Assembly (NCBI GenBank): GCA_033762255.1
Contig: JANRLT010000067.1
Coordinates: forward strand, 1 to 64,000
DNA: 64,000 nucleotides
Source: Pirellulales bacterium
GTDB lineage: Bacteria > Planctomycetota > Planctomycetia > Pirellulales > JALHPA01
Reading direction: 5' to 3'
This document shows, piece after piece, positions 35,101-44,272 of this stretch (position 1 is the stretch's first letter; every line of letters starts with the position of its first letter). The position numbers were made by a program, and so were the translations under genes. The notes beneath the pieces are model-generated. The model saw only the letters and a program-made list of their open reading frames with translations, did not search any database and had not been told where the DNA came from.

Positions 35101-35755
35101 GCTGGCCCGTGGACCACGCTTTCGCGTGGAGGGAGAAATTGTTCGCGATATTCAGTTGGCGACATCCGGCCTGTTAAATCCCAAGCTGGGTGGCCGCGCG
35201 GTCATGCCTCCGGCCCCGGCGTTTTTGTTTGTGGCCCCCGCCAGCTATGCCCCGTTCCCCTGGAAGGAAGAAACCGGCGAGGACCGCTATCGACGGGCGG
35301 TTTATACCTGGCGACGGCGGACCACCCCTTATCCATTTTTGCAGACGTTTGACACTCCCGACGCCAACGTTGCCTGTGTGCGCCGCACGCGGGCCAACAC
35401 TCCGCTGCAAGCGTTAATGACACTGAATGAAACCGTCTCGATGGAGGCGGCCCGGGCCTTGGCCAGGCGGATCTTGCAGTCCGGGGGCCCGACTGATCTT
35501 GATCGGATCAATTTTGCCTTTCGCACGGTGCTCAGCCGCAGCCCGTCGGATAAAGAAATCGCCGCCATCCTGCAACTTTTGGAAAAGCAAGAAGCCCGCA
35601 TTGCCGCCGGTTGGGTCAATCCGTGGGAAATTGCGACGGGTAAAAAGGAATTTCCTACCGATCTGCCCAAAGACACTAACCCCACGCAGTTGGCGGCGTA
35701 CACCATCGCCTCCCGCGTACTACTCAACCTGGACGAAACAGTGACCAAGGAGTAA
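32198..35755 (+). CDS. DUF1549/DUF1553 planctomycete cytochrome-like protein (PSCyt1-PSCyt1-PSCyt2-PSD1)
   Basis: About 1185 residues, exported by a signal peptide ([17 protein letters not shown]). Two PSCyt1-type CxxCH sites are present (CLACHG near residue 66, CFSCHG near 190). A third, [12 protein letters not shown] near 482, lies in the DUF1549 (PSCyt2) region with [19 protein letters not shown]. The DUF1553 (PSD1) region at about 845-1160 is clear ([29 protein letters not shown], ending [17 protein letters not shown]). Between them (about 540-760) is a discoidin-like segment. The ATG at 32198 starts a good signal peptide. The family is common in planctomycetes, paired with DUF1501 as here; it is proposed to act in polysaccharide or sulfated-glycan use, not proven. 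Confidence 0.93.
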   Translation: [1185 protein letters not shown]

Positions 35756-36169
35756 TGCAGGGTAATGCGGGGCTACGTGGCAGGGGCTTTAACAAACCAC
35801 AAAGCCGCCGATGGCATCGGCGGTCTGGGCCGCGAGAGGTGGGGACGGCCACGTGCCACTGCTTTAGCCCATAACAATTTACCCTTAAATTTCCAACTGA
35901 CCGAAGTCCGTGCCACAAACCGCAGTGGCATTGACATCGTCAGAGTTCGCCTTTTTTCGCTAACTAATCGCGTTTTTATACTTGCGGGCCAACGGCCCGA
36001 CCGATCCCAGCCTAGGGCAAGCGCAGTAAATGATAAAACCAATTTGATAGGGCCAACGGCCCGATTCATCTTCGTTTTTCAAAATTTGAGCTGTGACTGT
36101 TTAGCCTAACATTGATTTATCACTTTCAATTTTGCATTACACTATTCCGCCTGTTCACAGGACCACGTT
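35756..36169. repeat. Intergenic region with palindromic repeats
   Basis: At 35799-35823 is a 25-base exact reverse-complement match to the hairpin at 19172-19196 (CCGCCGAT-n3-ATCGGCGG plus CTTTGT). Nearby are the ACGTGGCA and TGCCAC phrases. Two copies of GGGCC-aac-GGCCC lie at 35986-35998 and 36050-36062, flanking the common phrase CAGCCTAGGGCAAGCGCAG. No gene is seen in these 414 bases. Confidence 0.75.
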
Positions 36170-37630
36170 ATGAACCTTGCCACCGAACTCCAAGCCGAAA
36201 TTCAAAAATACCTCACCCGTCGCTGGTTCTTGCGCGATTGCGGGGTTAAGCTGGGCGCGCTGGGTCTGGCGTCAATGTTGGGAAACACACTCGGCAATGG
36301 TCCTAACGGGGCCATTGCGGCTGGTGGTAATGACGCAAAGACGGGACCAATGGCCCCCAAGCAGCCGCATTTCCCCCCCAAGGCCAAGCGCGTGGTCTAC
36401 CTTTTTCAGGCGGGAGCGCCGAGCCATCTTGAACTGTTCGATAACAAGCCTGAACTGGCCAAATGGGATGGCAAATTGCCCCCTGCGGAACTACTTAAAG
36501 GCTACCGCGCGGCCTTTATTACGCCCAATAGCTCGCTCCTCGGACCAAAATTCAAATTTGCCAAGTATGGCCAGTCGGGGGCCGAACTGTCGGAGCTGTT
36601 GCCCCATACGGCTAAAATCGCCGACGAACTGTGCATTGTCAAATCGCTGGCCACGGACGCCTTTAACCATGCTCCCGCCCAGATCATGATGAACACCGGT
36701 TCCATGCAATTTGGGCGGCCCAGCATGGGATCGTGGGTGACGTATGGGTTAGGGACGGAAAACCAGGATTTGCCGGGGTTTGTGGTCTTTTCCACCGGTC
36801 AAAAAGGGACCAGCGGCGGGGCCAGCAATTATGGCTGCGGCTTTTTGCCCACCGTGTACCAGGGGGTGCCGTTCCGCGGGGTAGGGGACCCAGTTTTGTT
36901 TCTGTCCAATCCGGCGGGGATTGATCAGCAGACCCAGCGCGAGACGCTGGATGCGATAAAGCTACTCAACGAGGAACACCTGGCTAAACAGGGTGACCCT
37001 GAAATCGCCACGCGGATCAATTCGTATGAATTGGCCTACCGCATGCAGGGAATCGCGCCCGAGATCATGGACCTCAATCAAGAATCCAAGGAAACGCTCG
37101 AAATGTACGGCGCGGAGCCGGGCAAAATGTCGTATGCAAATTCGTGCCTGTTGGCGCGGCGACTGCTAGAACGGGGCGTGCGCTTTGTGCAGGTCTTTCA
37201 TGAGGCCTGGGACCACCACGGTGGGTTGGTGGGGGGGCTTAAGGAACAGTGCGGCAACACCGATAAAGCGAGCGCCGCCCTGGTGGCCGACCTGAAACAG
37301 CGGGGACTACTGGATGACACGCTGGTGATTTGGGGAGGGGAATTTGGCCGCACGCCGATGAACCAAGGGGGGGCCGACGGCCGCGACCATCATCCCAACG
37401 CCTTTACCATGTGGTTTGCGGGGGGCGGCGTAAAAAAGGGGCACACCATCGGCGCGAGCGACGAATTTGGCTTTAACGCCGTCGAGGACCGCCTGCACGT
37501 GAATGACCTGCACGCGACGTTACTACACCTCTTGGGCTTTGACCACGAAAAACTGACGGTGCGCTTTCAGGGGTTGGACTTCCGCTTGACCGGCGTGCAG
37601 GGGGAAGTCATGAAAAAGATGATCGCGTAG
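36170..37630 (+). CDS. DUF1501 (sulfatase-like fold) protein
   Basis: A 486-residue protein of the DUF1501 family, the usual partner of DUF1553 proteins. Near residues 15-45 is a twin-arginine-like, poorly hydrophobic leader ([24 protein letters not shown]). The body holds the family landmarks: [66 protein letters not shown] and [14 protein letters not shown]...[12 protein letters not shown]. The last is the metal-site-like motif shared with alkaline-phosphatase-fold enzymes. Substrate unknown. It follows the DUF1553 gene in the same direction across a 414-base repeat-containing gap. A clear terminator follows. Confidence 0.93.
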   Translation: MNLATELQAEIQKYLTRRWFLRDCGVKLGALGLASMLGNTLGNGPNGAIAAGGNDAKTGPMAPKQPHFPPKAKRVVYLFQAGAPSHLELFDNKPELAKWDGKLPPAELLKGYRAAFITPNSSLLGPKFKFAKYGQSGAELSELLPHTAKIADELCIVKSLATDAFNHAPAQIMMNTGSMQFGRPSMGSWVTYGLGTENQDLPGFVVFSTGQKGTSGGASNYGCGFLPTVYQGVPFRGVGDPVLFLSNPAGIDQQTQRETLDAIKLLNEEHLAKQGDPEIATRINSYELAYRMQGIAPEIMDLNQESKETLEMYGAEPGKMSYANSCLLARRLLERGVRFVQVFHEAWDHHGGLVGGLKEQCGNTDKASAALVADLKQRGLLDDTLVIWGGEFGRTPMNQGGADGRDHHPNAFTMWFAGGGVKKGHTIGASDEFGFNAVEDRLHVNDLHATLLHLLGFDHEKLTVRFQGLDFRLTGVQGEVMKKMIA

Positions 37631-37660
37631 GGTTTTTGAGTCGTAGGGATTAACAAAATT

Positions 37661-37685
37661 CGCCGCTCATAGCGGCGGTTTTTTT
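37661..37685 (+). terminator. Rho-independent terminator after the DUF1501 gene
   Basis: CGCCGCT-cat-AGCGGCG (37661-37677) followed by seven T from 37679. It lies 30 bases past the stop codon. Confidence 0.85.
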
Positions 37686-37724
37686 GTCTTATTTATCGCT
37701 CAGGAGCAAGCCTCGCTCGGTGGT

Positions 37725-38705
37725 CTAATGTTTAATATGGGTATTTGGCAATTTGCTTCTTAGTTGTGCCACGGCAGCCGCGGAGGTATTGGTATTTTCC
37801 AAGTAAAGAAATCTTAATGATTGCAAATTTGACAATTGGGCCAACCCCGTGTCTGTGATTTGCGTGCCGGAAAGGTCTAAGTCGCGCAATGTTGTTAAAC
37901 GAGCAATTACGGCCAGTCCGGTGTCGTTAACGAGAGTATCGCGGAGTCTGAGGCTATCTAATGGCTGTTGAGTTAAATACGAAAAACCTGTCCCATTGAT
38001 TGGATTCTCCGTCAAGTTTAAACCTTTAAGTTTTAGTAACTTCCTAAAGTTGATTAGCCCGTCATCTGTAATCTGGTTGCCAGTTAGATCCAAGTAATCG
38101 ATTTTTGAGTTTTCGTTAATAAGCGTGAGATCAGTATCTACTAATTCAACATCAGCAATATAGTGAGTGTCATGGGAGATGAAATATTTCTCATCCAATA
38201 ATTTATTGCGGCGTGCAAGCCGGGGATGCTCAGCCTCGATGCGCTTTCTTAATAAAATCTCAGTGCCAAAATTTATTTTATGCGGTGTGGCTCCAGAATA
38301 GCGACCATCAGCATGCGGCCAGCTATCTCCCGAGCTGAAGTCGTGGATTATGCAGAATTCATAAGGTTGTTTGGTATCAATGATCGCCATCAAATTCCCC
38401 TGCTCCGCCGTAATCAACTCAAAGTCTTGTTCATAAGGGCCAATTCCACGTGCGCCAATCGAACATAGGGGGATCACCACCTGATCATTAACAGTAACTT
38501 CATAACAAAAAGATTCGATAAAGTCGGGAAATCGCTCTCCGTAGATTGTAATACGGCGGCCCTGCCCACAGTCGAATTCCTTAAACACATACTCATTTGG
38601 AATATCATAAATGATTTTTCCTAGCCATAAACCTACGGCAACGACGACGAAAGCCAGTAGTAAGCTCAGTAACCGAAAACGAGGTAATTTATAAAGTGGC
38701 TTCAT
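37725..38705 (-). CDS. Membrane-anchored leucine-rich-repeat protein
   Basis: A 326-residue protein with an N-terminal membrane anchor (RLLSLLLAFVVVAVGLWLGKIIY). A region of about 150 residues without a recognised fold follows. Then come at least four leucine-rich repeats of the ribonuclease-inhibitor-like type (IDYLDLTGNQITDDGLINFRKL, LRDLDLSGTQITDTGLAQL, LRFLYLENTNTSAAAVAQLR). Such repeats bind proteins; the partner is unknown. AT content in this gene is higher than in its neighbours. Confidence 0.85.
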   Translation of the reverse strand: MKPLYKLPRFRLLSLLLAFVVVAVGLWLGKIIYDIPNEYVFKEFDCGQGRRITIYGERFPDFIESFCYEVTVNDQVVIPLCSIGARGIGPYEQDFELITAEQGNLMAIIDTKQPYEFCIIHDFSSGDSWPHADGRYSGATPHKINFGTEILLRKRIEAEHPRLARRNKLLDEKYFISHDTHYIADVELVDTDLTLINENSKIDYLDLTGNQITDDGLINFRKLLKLKGLNLTENPINGTGFSYLTQQPLDSLRLRDTLVNDTGLAVIARLTTLRDLDLSGTQITDTGLAQLSNLQSLRFLYLENTNTSAAAVAQLRSKLPNTHIKH

Positions 38706-38990
38706 GACGGTTCATGTTAAGGATCGCTCGAAAAATAAGGACCCGGATTATTATACTCCGAATGCCTGCTAGCACGATATTTGGCGTGTTTTCACCGGGA
38801 AGTTATTTGTCGTGCGCCCCTAAGGCGTAACATGTGGAATTGTGGATATCCATTTACTTGTGGCATATGTTGGATTTTACAGCAACTCTTTCAATCGGCG
38901 ATAGGTCGAGTACTCAATTCGATCTAGTTGATTTGGACAATACCATGCCTCTAACCAGCTTTAACCACGTTCTTTTGTTATACTTGCTGT

Positions 38991-39614
38991 ATGCCCCCAA
39001 TCTTGCACCTCGAAAAAATTTTAAACTCGCCACCGGAAGATGCTTTCGCAATATCGCGAGAACACTCTGCTGGATTTACCCCGCGCCACTACCGCGACTC
39101 AGCCGACATCCTTCCTTGGCTGCGTCTGCGCACACTCGCCTTTGCGAAGGAGCGTCCCGGACTGGCCCAATGGACCGAACGGGACTTTGAACGCGAGTTT
39201 TTGGCCAAGCCCTGGTGGTCGCCCACGCGAATGTGGCTAGTTGAGGATTTTACCCCGGGGGGCGGCGCGCCGGTCCTGGTCGGGGCGGTCTGCCTGGCTG
39301 AGCGCGGGGCAACCACCCATGATCCGCTACCGGGGCAGTCTATATCCGGCGGCGGTATGATACCGGATGCGCGTTCTGCCCCCGGCGGGGGTGATGCCGT
39401 TTTGCCGCTTTCCGTCATCCATTGGCTGATGGTCCATCCCGGTTATCGCCGCCGGGGGCTGGGCGAATGGCTCATCCACGTGCTGGAACAGGCTGTTTGG
39501 GATTCCGGCGGCAGGACGATCCACTTGGAAACCCATGCTGGCTGGTCCGCCGCCGTCCGGCTCTATACACGGCTGGGTTATAGCCCTGTGGCATCAACCA
39601 GCGGTGCCGGATAG
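38991..39614 (+). CDS. GNAT-family N-acetyltransferase
   Basis: A 207-residue protein. The acetyl-CoA site is visible near residue 150: VIHWLMVHPGYRRRGLGEWLIHVLEQA, containing the R-R-x-x-G pattern of the family. It is followed by GGRTIHLETHAGWSAAVRLYTRLGY, where the terminal YxxLGY is typical. The N-terminal 60 residues look like an added domain. A Pro/Gly-rich loop (about 105-130) interrupts the fold. Substrate unknown. Confidence 0.85.
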   Translation: MPPILHLEKILNSPPEDAFAISREHSAGFTPRHYRDSADILPWLRLRTLAFAKERPGLAQWTERDFEREFLAKPWWSPTRMWLVEDFTPGGGAPVLVGAVCLAERGATTHDPLPGQSISGGGMIPDARSAPGGGDAVLPLSVIHWLMVHPGYRRRGLGEWLIHVLEQAVWDSGGRTIHLETHAGWSAAVRLYTRLGYSPVASTSGAG

Positions 39615-39634
39615 AACTCCATGAGCGCCTGCGC

Positions 39635-40261
39635 TCAGATCACTTCCACGCGATTATCGCGCAGCCTCACCCGCCCTTCCGCTAGCCAGCGAATGACCCG
39701 CGGGTAAAGCTCGCATTCAGCGGCAAACACCCGCGCCGCTAGCGAAACTGGCGTATCTCCCGCCAGTACCGGGACAGCGCTCTGAGCGATAATCGGCCCC
39801 TGATCGTATTGATTATCCACGAAATGGACCGTACACCCGCTTAGTTTGACCCCCGCGGCCAAGGCCGCCGCATGCACCCGCAGGCCGTACATCCCCGCCC
39901 CCCCAAAAGCGGGAAGAAGCGAAGGGTGAATATTGATAGATTTCAGCCAAAAGTCATCAGGAATGATCAGTTTCTTTAAAAATCCAGCACAAACTATCAA
40001 ATCCGACTGCTCTTTTCGGCAATGCTTAAAGATTTCCTGGCTAAATGCGGCTAATCCAGCGGTGGGATCGGAATGATGATAATCCCGCGGATTGAGGGAG
40101 ATCGCGGCAATCCCTGCCCCACGAGCCAGGGCTAGGCCGGGAGATTGAGAGTTGCTGGATATGACTTGAATGATTTGACTGCCCGACGGAAGGGCTTGCT
40201 GGTGATCCAGCAAATTCCGAAGCGTGGTCCCCCCACCCGAGATTAAGACAGTGATACGCAT
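39635..40261 (-). CDS. purN: Phosphoribosylglycinamide formyltransferase
   Basis: About 208 residues. The enzyme transfers a formyl group from 10-formyl-tetrahydrofolate to GAR in purine synthesis. The N-terminal RITVLISGGGTTLRNLLDH is a PurN opening, slightly divergent from the usual GSGSNL. The catalytic set is present: Asn and His in SINIHPSLLPAFGG, and Asp in FVDNQYDQGPIIAQ. The ATG at 40261 is chosen over an upstream ATG at 40285 because the fold starts directly at MRITV. It is divergent from the deoR-type regulator. Confidence 0.93.
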   Translation of the reverse strand: MRITVLISGGGTTLRNLLDHQQALPSGSQIIQVISSNSQSPGLALARGAGIAAISLNPRDYHHSDPTAGLAAFSQEIFKHCRKEQSDLIVCAGFLKKLIIPDDFWLKSINIHPSLLPAFGGAGMYGLRVHAAALAAGVKLSGCTVHFVDNQYDQGPIIAQSAVPVLAGDTPVSLAARVFAAECELYPRVIRWLAEGRVRLRDNRVEVI

Positions 40262-40456
40262 GGTAAAGCCCTGAAAAGCTGGCATTATGCCGCTAATGCA
40301 CCCCCCTGGCTAGCGTCAAAAGTAAATAACCACAAAACTGCTTAGGGAGACGAAAGGGAAACCGGGCAAAAGAAGGAAAAAAGTGAAAAATGCGAGAAAA
40401 ATAGAGCAGGAACGATCAGAAGGATCTGCGGATATGGAGCAATTGCACCAAGATAG

Positions 40457-40472
40457 TGATTGAAAATAATCA
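40457..40472. promoter_or_regulatory. Palindromic candidate operator in the purN-deoR divergent gap
   Basis: TGATTGAAAATAATCA has perfect TGATT/AATCA arms and lies upstream of the deoR-type gene and the whole microcompartment locus. It is a candidate site for DeoR autoregulation (inference). Confidence 0.35.
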
Positions 40473-40490
40473 AAATCTAATACAAAATGC

Positions 40491-40519
40491 TTGCAATCTA
40501 CCAAAAATGAAGGAATAAT
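40491..40519 (+). promoter_or_regulatory. Candidate promoter for deoR and the microcompartment locus
   Basis: TTGCAA (40491-40496), a 17-base spacer and AATAAT (40514-40519), 36 bases before the regulator's start codon and just downstream of the palindrome at 40457. Confidence 0.35.
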
Positions 40520-40554
40520 CTCATTAATTGTTAGAGTTAGCCGGGGGAGGTTGT

Positions 40555-41439
40555 GTGCTAGCCGAGGAGCGCCGAAATCGATTGATCGAACTGGTCCGCC
40601 AGCGGGGATTTGCCTCGTTGCCGGCGCTAGTGGAGGCATTGGCGGTGTCGGAATCGACCATCCGCCGCGATCTGGATTATTTGGAAGAGTTCGGCACGAT
40701 GCGGCGGACGCATGGGGGAGTCTTTTATACCGGCCAGGCGCCATTGCTGCCCCACTTTATTGAAAGCCAACCCGCCAATTGGGACCAAAAGCAGGCAATC
40801 GCCCGGCGGGCGGTGGAACTGGTGCAGGAGGGGGACTCCGTCCTCTTGGACGGGGGGACCACCACGTACGAGGTGGCGCGATTATTAGTTGGGCGGAATT
40901 TGCAGATTGTGACCAACTCCTTGCCCGTGGCAAATTTATTTACCGCCAGCGCCAGCACGGAACTGATTTTTTTGGGGGGGTACATCGATCACCGTTCCGG
41001 CGTGGCGATGGGGCCATATACCAATGAAATGCTCGGCCAGTTGAATGTCAGTAAAACAATCATGAGCGTCGCCGCGGTCCATGACCGGGGATTTTATAAC
41101 AGCAATGTCCTGTTGGTGGAAACCGAACGGACGATGATGCGGGCCGCGGACCAGGTGATTATTGTCGCGGATAGCAGCAAGTTTGGCCGCCGCAGTTTGC
41201 AGTTACTGGGGCCGTTGGCGGATGCGGATCATTTGGTGGTCGATGCCGAATTGTCCCCCAAGTGGCGGGAAAAATTGGCCGCCGCGCAGGTGCGGGTTAG
41301 TCTGGCGGCCAGTGCGGGCAAAAATCAGACCGCGGAGGGTAACTCCGCCCACCAGGAAACTGGCGGCTCGGCGGGCCTTACTCTATCGCAAAACACATCA
41401 AGCATACCGGGTGGTAACGCGACAACTTTGTCGGAATAG
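40555..41439 (+). CDS. DeoR-family transcriptional regulator of the microcompartment locus
   Basis: About 294 residues from GTG at 40555, chosen because GGGGGAGG sits four bases upstream. An N-terminal helix-turn-helix (residues about 5-50: RRNRLIELVRQRG, then VSESTIRRDLDYLEEFG) matches DeoR. The sugar-phosphate-binding ISOCOT/DeoR C-domain follows, with LLDGGTTTYEVARLL, VTNSLPV and VHDRGFYNSNVLLVETERTMM. DeoR proteins usually bind a phosphorylated sugar and repress a sugar operon. It precedes pduL by 41 bases, and its homologues head PVM-type microcompartment loci. The inducer is probably a deoxysugar phosphate (inference). Confidence 0.92.
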   Translation: MLAEERRNRLIELVRQRGFASLPALVEALAVSESTIRRDLDYLEEFGTMRRTHGGVFYTGQAPLLPHFIESQPANWDQKQAIARRAVELVQEGDSVLLDGGTTTYEVARLLVGRNLQIVTNSLPVANLFTASASTELIFLGGYIDHRSGVAMGPYTNEMLGQLNVSKTIMSVAAVHDRGFYNSNVLLVETERTMMRAADQVIIVADSSKFGRRSLQLLGPLADADHLVVDAELSPKWREKLAAAQVRVSLAASAGKNQTAEGNSAHQETGGSAGLTLSQNTSSIPGGNATTLSE

Positions 41440-41480
41440 CAAATTGGCAATTACTTTGATCAACCTATAGCTACTTTTCC

Positions 41481-42209
41481 ATGTCCACAACCACGATCCA
41501 ACCTGCCATCGACCGTACTTGGGTGGAACGCATCGTTCGTGATGTGGTGCGCGGCCAGACGGGGGCGAAGGCCTCAAATCAGCAACATAACGCCGCAATT
41601 CATTTGCAATCCGCAAGTTCCGGGCAGCCGAATTTGGTCGTCAGCATTTCCGCCCGGCATTGCCATTTAACAGATGAACATGTGGAGATTTTGTTTGGCC
41701 GCGGGGCAAAATTGACCCCGCATAAAATGCTATATCAGGATGGCTTTTTTGCCGCGGAGCAAACCGTCATGCTGGTCGGCCCGAATAAGCGCAAGATGCT
41801 TCCCACGGTGCGGGTATTGGGACCGACCCGTCCCGCCAGCCAGGTCGAGCTGGCCTTTACCGACGCGATCTCCCTGGGGATTGAAATTCCTGTGCGGGCC
41901 AGCGGCAAAATTACCGGCACCCCAGGCTGCATCCTGGTCGGTCCCGCCGGGGTGGTGGAACTGCATGAAGGCGTCATCCGCGCTGAACGGCATGTGCATA
42001 TGAATCTGCAACACGCCGCGTACTACGGCGTAAAAAACGGAGATCGCATGCATTTGCGGATCACATCCGGCAGTTGCTCGGCGGTGCTGGAGGATCTGTT
42101 GGTTCGCGCCGACCAGACCAGCAAGCTAGAGGTGCACATTGATACCGACGAAGGAAACGCGGTCGATCTGGATCACGCGACCAAAGTGGAGCTATTTCGC
42201 CGAAATTAA
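41481..42209 (+). CDS. pduL: PduL-type phosphate acyltransferase
   Basis: A 242-residue phosphotransacylase that converts an acyl-CoA and phosphate to acyl-phosphate and CoA inside the compartment. Metal-binding histidines are visible in [13 protein letters not shown] and [14 protein letters not shown]. Other landmarks are [19 protein letters not shown] and [18 protein letters not shown]. The N-terminal helix ([15 protein letters not shown]) followed by a flexible stretch has the character of an encapsulation peptide. No Shine-Dalgarno site is apparent before the ATG. In the pathway it follows the aldehyde dehydrogenase and recycles CoA in the lumen. Confidence 0.95.
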   Translation: MSTTTIQPAIDRTWVERIVRDVVRGQTGAKASNQQHNAAIHLQSASSGQPNLVVSISARHCHLTDEHVEILFGRGAKLTPHKMLYQDGFFAAEQTVMLVGPNKRKMLPTVRVLGPTRPASQVELAFTDAISLGIEIPVRASGKITGTPGCILVGPAGVVELHEGVIRAERHVHMNLQHAAYYGVKNGDRMHLRITSGSCSAVLEDLLVRADQTSKLEVHIDTDEGNAVDLDHATKVELFRRN

Positions 42210-42321
42210 TTCAACCAAGAATAAACCTTGAACTGATCGCCGCGCAACGTGATAGTTTGACGCGGCCAAGCAGACCGAATGTGTGGGATTGTTGTCACTT
42301 TTTTACTTTTGGGAGAGTGCT

Positions 42322-42627
42322 ATGGCAATGGTGATGGAAGCGATCGGCATGATCGAGACCAAAGGGTTTATCGCCCTGGTGGAAGCGAGCGATGCCATGA
42401 TGAAGGCGGCCAACGTCAAGTTCCTGGGTTGGGACAAGGTTGGCAGCGGGTTGGTGACGGCGTTTGTGACGGGGGATGTCGCCGCGGTCAAGGCCGCCAC
42501 CGACGCGGGAGCAACCGCCGCCGGTCGGATTGGCGATGTCGTTAGTGTGCAGGTGATTCCCCGCCCCCATGAAGACCTGGAAGTGGTGCTCCCCGTGAAA
42601 GTGGCCCGCAGTGGTGGCGTCGAGTAG
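42322..42627 (+). CDS. BMC-H hexameric shell protein (first copy)
   Basis: A 101-residue single-BMC-domain protein. The fold's sequence is clear: [24 protein letters not shown], then [35 protein letters not shown] and [13 protein letters not shown]. These form hexameric tiles of the compartment facets, with a central pore from the loop near KVGSG. The ATG at 42322 has GGGAGAG upstream. The C-terminus extends about ten residues past the domain ([13 protein letters not shown]). It is adjacent to a second BMC-H gene, as is usual in PVM loci. Confidence 0.96.
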   Translation: MAMVMEAIGMIETKGFIALVEASDAMMKAANVKFLGWDKVGSGLVTAFVTGDVAAVKAATDAGATAAGRIGDVVSVQVIPRPHEDLEVVLPVKVARSGGVE

Positions 42628-42761
42628 TTTTGCTGTAAATCAGCAATACGGCTGAAAACATTCACCGGCATGCGCGAAAATGGCGTAAAACCGTCATGCT
42701 TTTGAGATGCATGCTAACTTTTGACTTGAATTTGCCTCATTTTTTCCTAGGAATGTGACCC

Positions 42762-43031
42762 ATGAATACAGCGATTGGACTGATTGAAACCAAAGGCCTG
42801 GTGGCCTTGGTGGAAGCGACCGATGCGATGGCCAAGGCGGCCAACGTGCAAATTGTGAAACGTGTTTCCATCGGCGGCGCGTATGTCACGACCGTGGTGA
42901 CCGGCGATGTCGGCAGCGTGCGAGCGGCGGTGGAAGCGGGGGCTGCGGCCGCCTCGCAGGTGGGAGATCTAGTGGGGAGCCATATTATTCCCCGTCCGGC
43001 CGAAGGCCTAGCCGCGGCTTACTTTAGCTAA
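42762..43031 (+). CDS. BMC-H hexameric shell protein (second copy)
   Basis: An 89-residue BMC-domain protein, shorter at both ends than the first copy. It reads IGLIETKGLVALVEATDAMAKAANVQIVKR, with VSIGGAYVTTVVTGDVGSVRAAVEAG and HIIPRPAEG. The two copies share the fold but differ in the pore loop (IGGAY against VGSGL), so they may allow different metabolites through the facets (inference). AGGA sits upstream at moderate spacing. It begins 134 bases after the first copy. Confidence 0.96.
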   Translation: MNTAIGLIETKGLVALVEATDAMAKAANVQIVKRVSIGGAYVTTVVTGDVGSVRAAVEAGAAAASQVGDLVGSHIIPRPAEGLAAAYFS

Positions 43032-43065
43032 GTTCGGTTAAACCACTCACGGAGGAAGCCTTACC

Positions 43066-44268
43066 ATGAAAATCCTGGTGGCAAACCTGGGCTCGACCAG
43101 CTTTAAGTATCGCCTGTTTGACATGGCGGACGAACGGCAATTGGCCCGGGGGGGGGTGGAGCGGATCGGCAGCGCCAGCAGCCGCTGCTTTGTGGAGATC
43201 AACGGCCAAAAGCGCGAGCTGACGGCGGTGGTTCCCGATCATGCGGTGGCGGTCAAGGCCTGTTTAGAGCAATTGACGGATCCCGACGGTGGATGTTTAC
43301 AGTCCGCCGACCAAGTCGCGGCGATTGGCTTTAAGGCCGTGCATGGCGGAAAGTATAGCGGTGTGCAGCGGGTCAATCCCGGAGTACTGGCGGCGATGGA
43401 ACAGATGAATCCCGTCGCCCCCGCACATAACCCTCCCTACATTGCGGCCATGCGGCTACTGAGCGAGAAACTGCCGGGATTACCCCTGGTGGCGGCGTTT
43501 GAGACTGGCTTTCACCAGACAATTCCCGATCGATTGCGGTTGTACCAGGTCCCCCATGCTTGGGCCACCGACTATCACGTGCGACGTTGGGGATTTCATG
43601 GCGCTAGTCACCGCTATATTGCGGGGCGGGTGGCGAAATTGCTGGGCAGGACGGATTTGCGGGTGATTTCGTGCCACTTGGGTGGGTCCAACTCGCTTTG
43701 TGCGATCCGGGCTGGCCATAGCGTGGCGACCAGTATGGGAATGAGTCCGCAGACCGGGCTGCCGCACAATAACCGCACGGGTGATTTTGATCCGTTTGCC
43801 TTGCCAGTGGTAATGGCGGCATCGGGAAAAACGCTGGAGCAGGTCTTGGATGATCTGGCCGAGCGGAGCGGACTGTTGGGACTGAGCGGGGTGAGCGGTG
43901 ACGTGCGCGACCTAGAAAGTGCCGCCGCGGCGGGGAACGCGCGGGCGCAATTGGCGCTGGACGCGTTTGTTACCGCTATTCGCCAGTACCTGGGGGCGTA
44001 TTTGGTGGAACTGGGGGGGGCGGATGCGATTGTGTTTACCGGGGGCATCGGTGAAAACAGCGCGGCGATCCGCGCGGGCGTGTGCGCGAATTTGTCAGAG
44101 CTAGGCATCGAGTTGGATGCGGCGGCCAATAACGCCGCCACGGGTGAAGTTTGCGTTAGCACGTCCAGCTCGCGCACACAGATTTGGATCATGCCAACGA
44201 ATGAAGAACTGGTTGTCGCGCGGCAGGCGTACGCCCTGCTGACTGAACAATCCACTACAGCGGATTAG
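43066..44268 (+). CDS. ackA: Acetate/propionate-type kinase of the microcompartment locus
   Basis: A 400-residue ASKHA-fold kinase that makes ATP and a carboxylate from an acyl-phosphate. The N-terminal loop is [12 protein letters not shown]. The active-site segments follow: [55 protein letters not shown] and [13 protein letters not shown]. The last differs from the MGTRSGDIDP of common AckA, perhaps reflecting a lactyl or propionyl substrate (inference). GGAGGAA precedes the ATG. No targeting helix is apparent, so it probably acts outside the shell. It follows the second BMC-H gene by 34 bases and runs into the first BMC-P gene. Confidence 0.95.
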   Translation: MKILVANLGSTSFKYRLFDMADERQLARGGVERIGSASSRCFVEINGQKRELTAVVPDHAVAVKACLEQLTDPDGGCLQSADQVAAIGFKAVHGGKYSGVQRVNPGVLAAMEQMNPVAPAHNPPYIAAMRLLSEKLPGLPLVAAFETGFHQTIPDRLRLYQVPHAWATDYHVRRWGFHGASHRYIAGRVAKLLGRTDLRVISCHLGGSNSLCAIRAGHSVATSMGMSPQTGLPHNNRTGDFDPFALPVVMAASGKTLEQVLDDLAERSGLLGLSGVSGDVRDLESAAAAGNARAQLALDAFVTAIRQYLGAYLVELGGADAIVFTGGIGENSAAIRAGVCANLSELGIELDAAANNAATGEVCVSTSSSRTQIWIMPTNEELVVARQAYALLTEQSTTAD

Positions 44269-44272
44269 AACC

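Noticed and set aside
43066-44268. Treating the altered [10 protein letters not shown] loop of AckA as a broken active site
   Set aside because: The catalytic Arg and Asp are kept and the rest of the kinase is intact; more likely a substrate difference.
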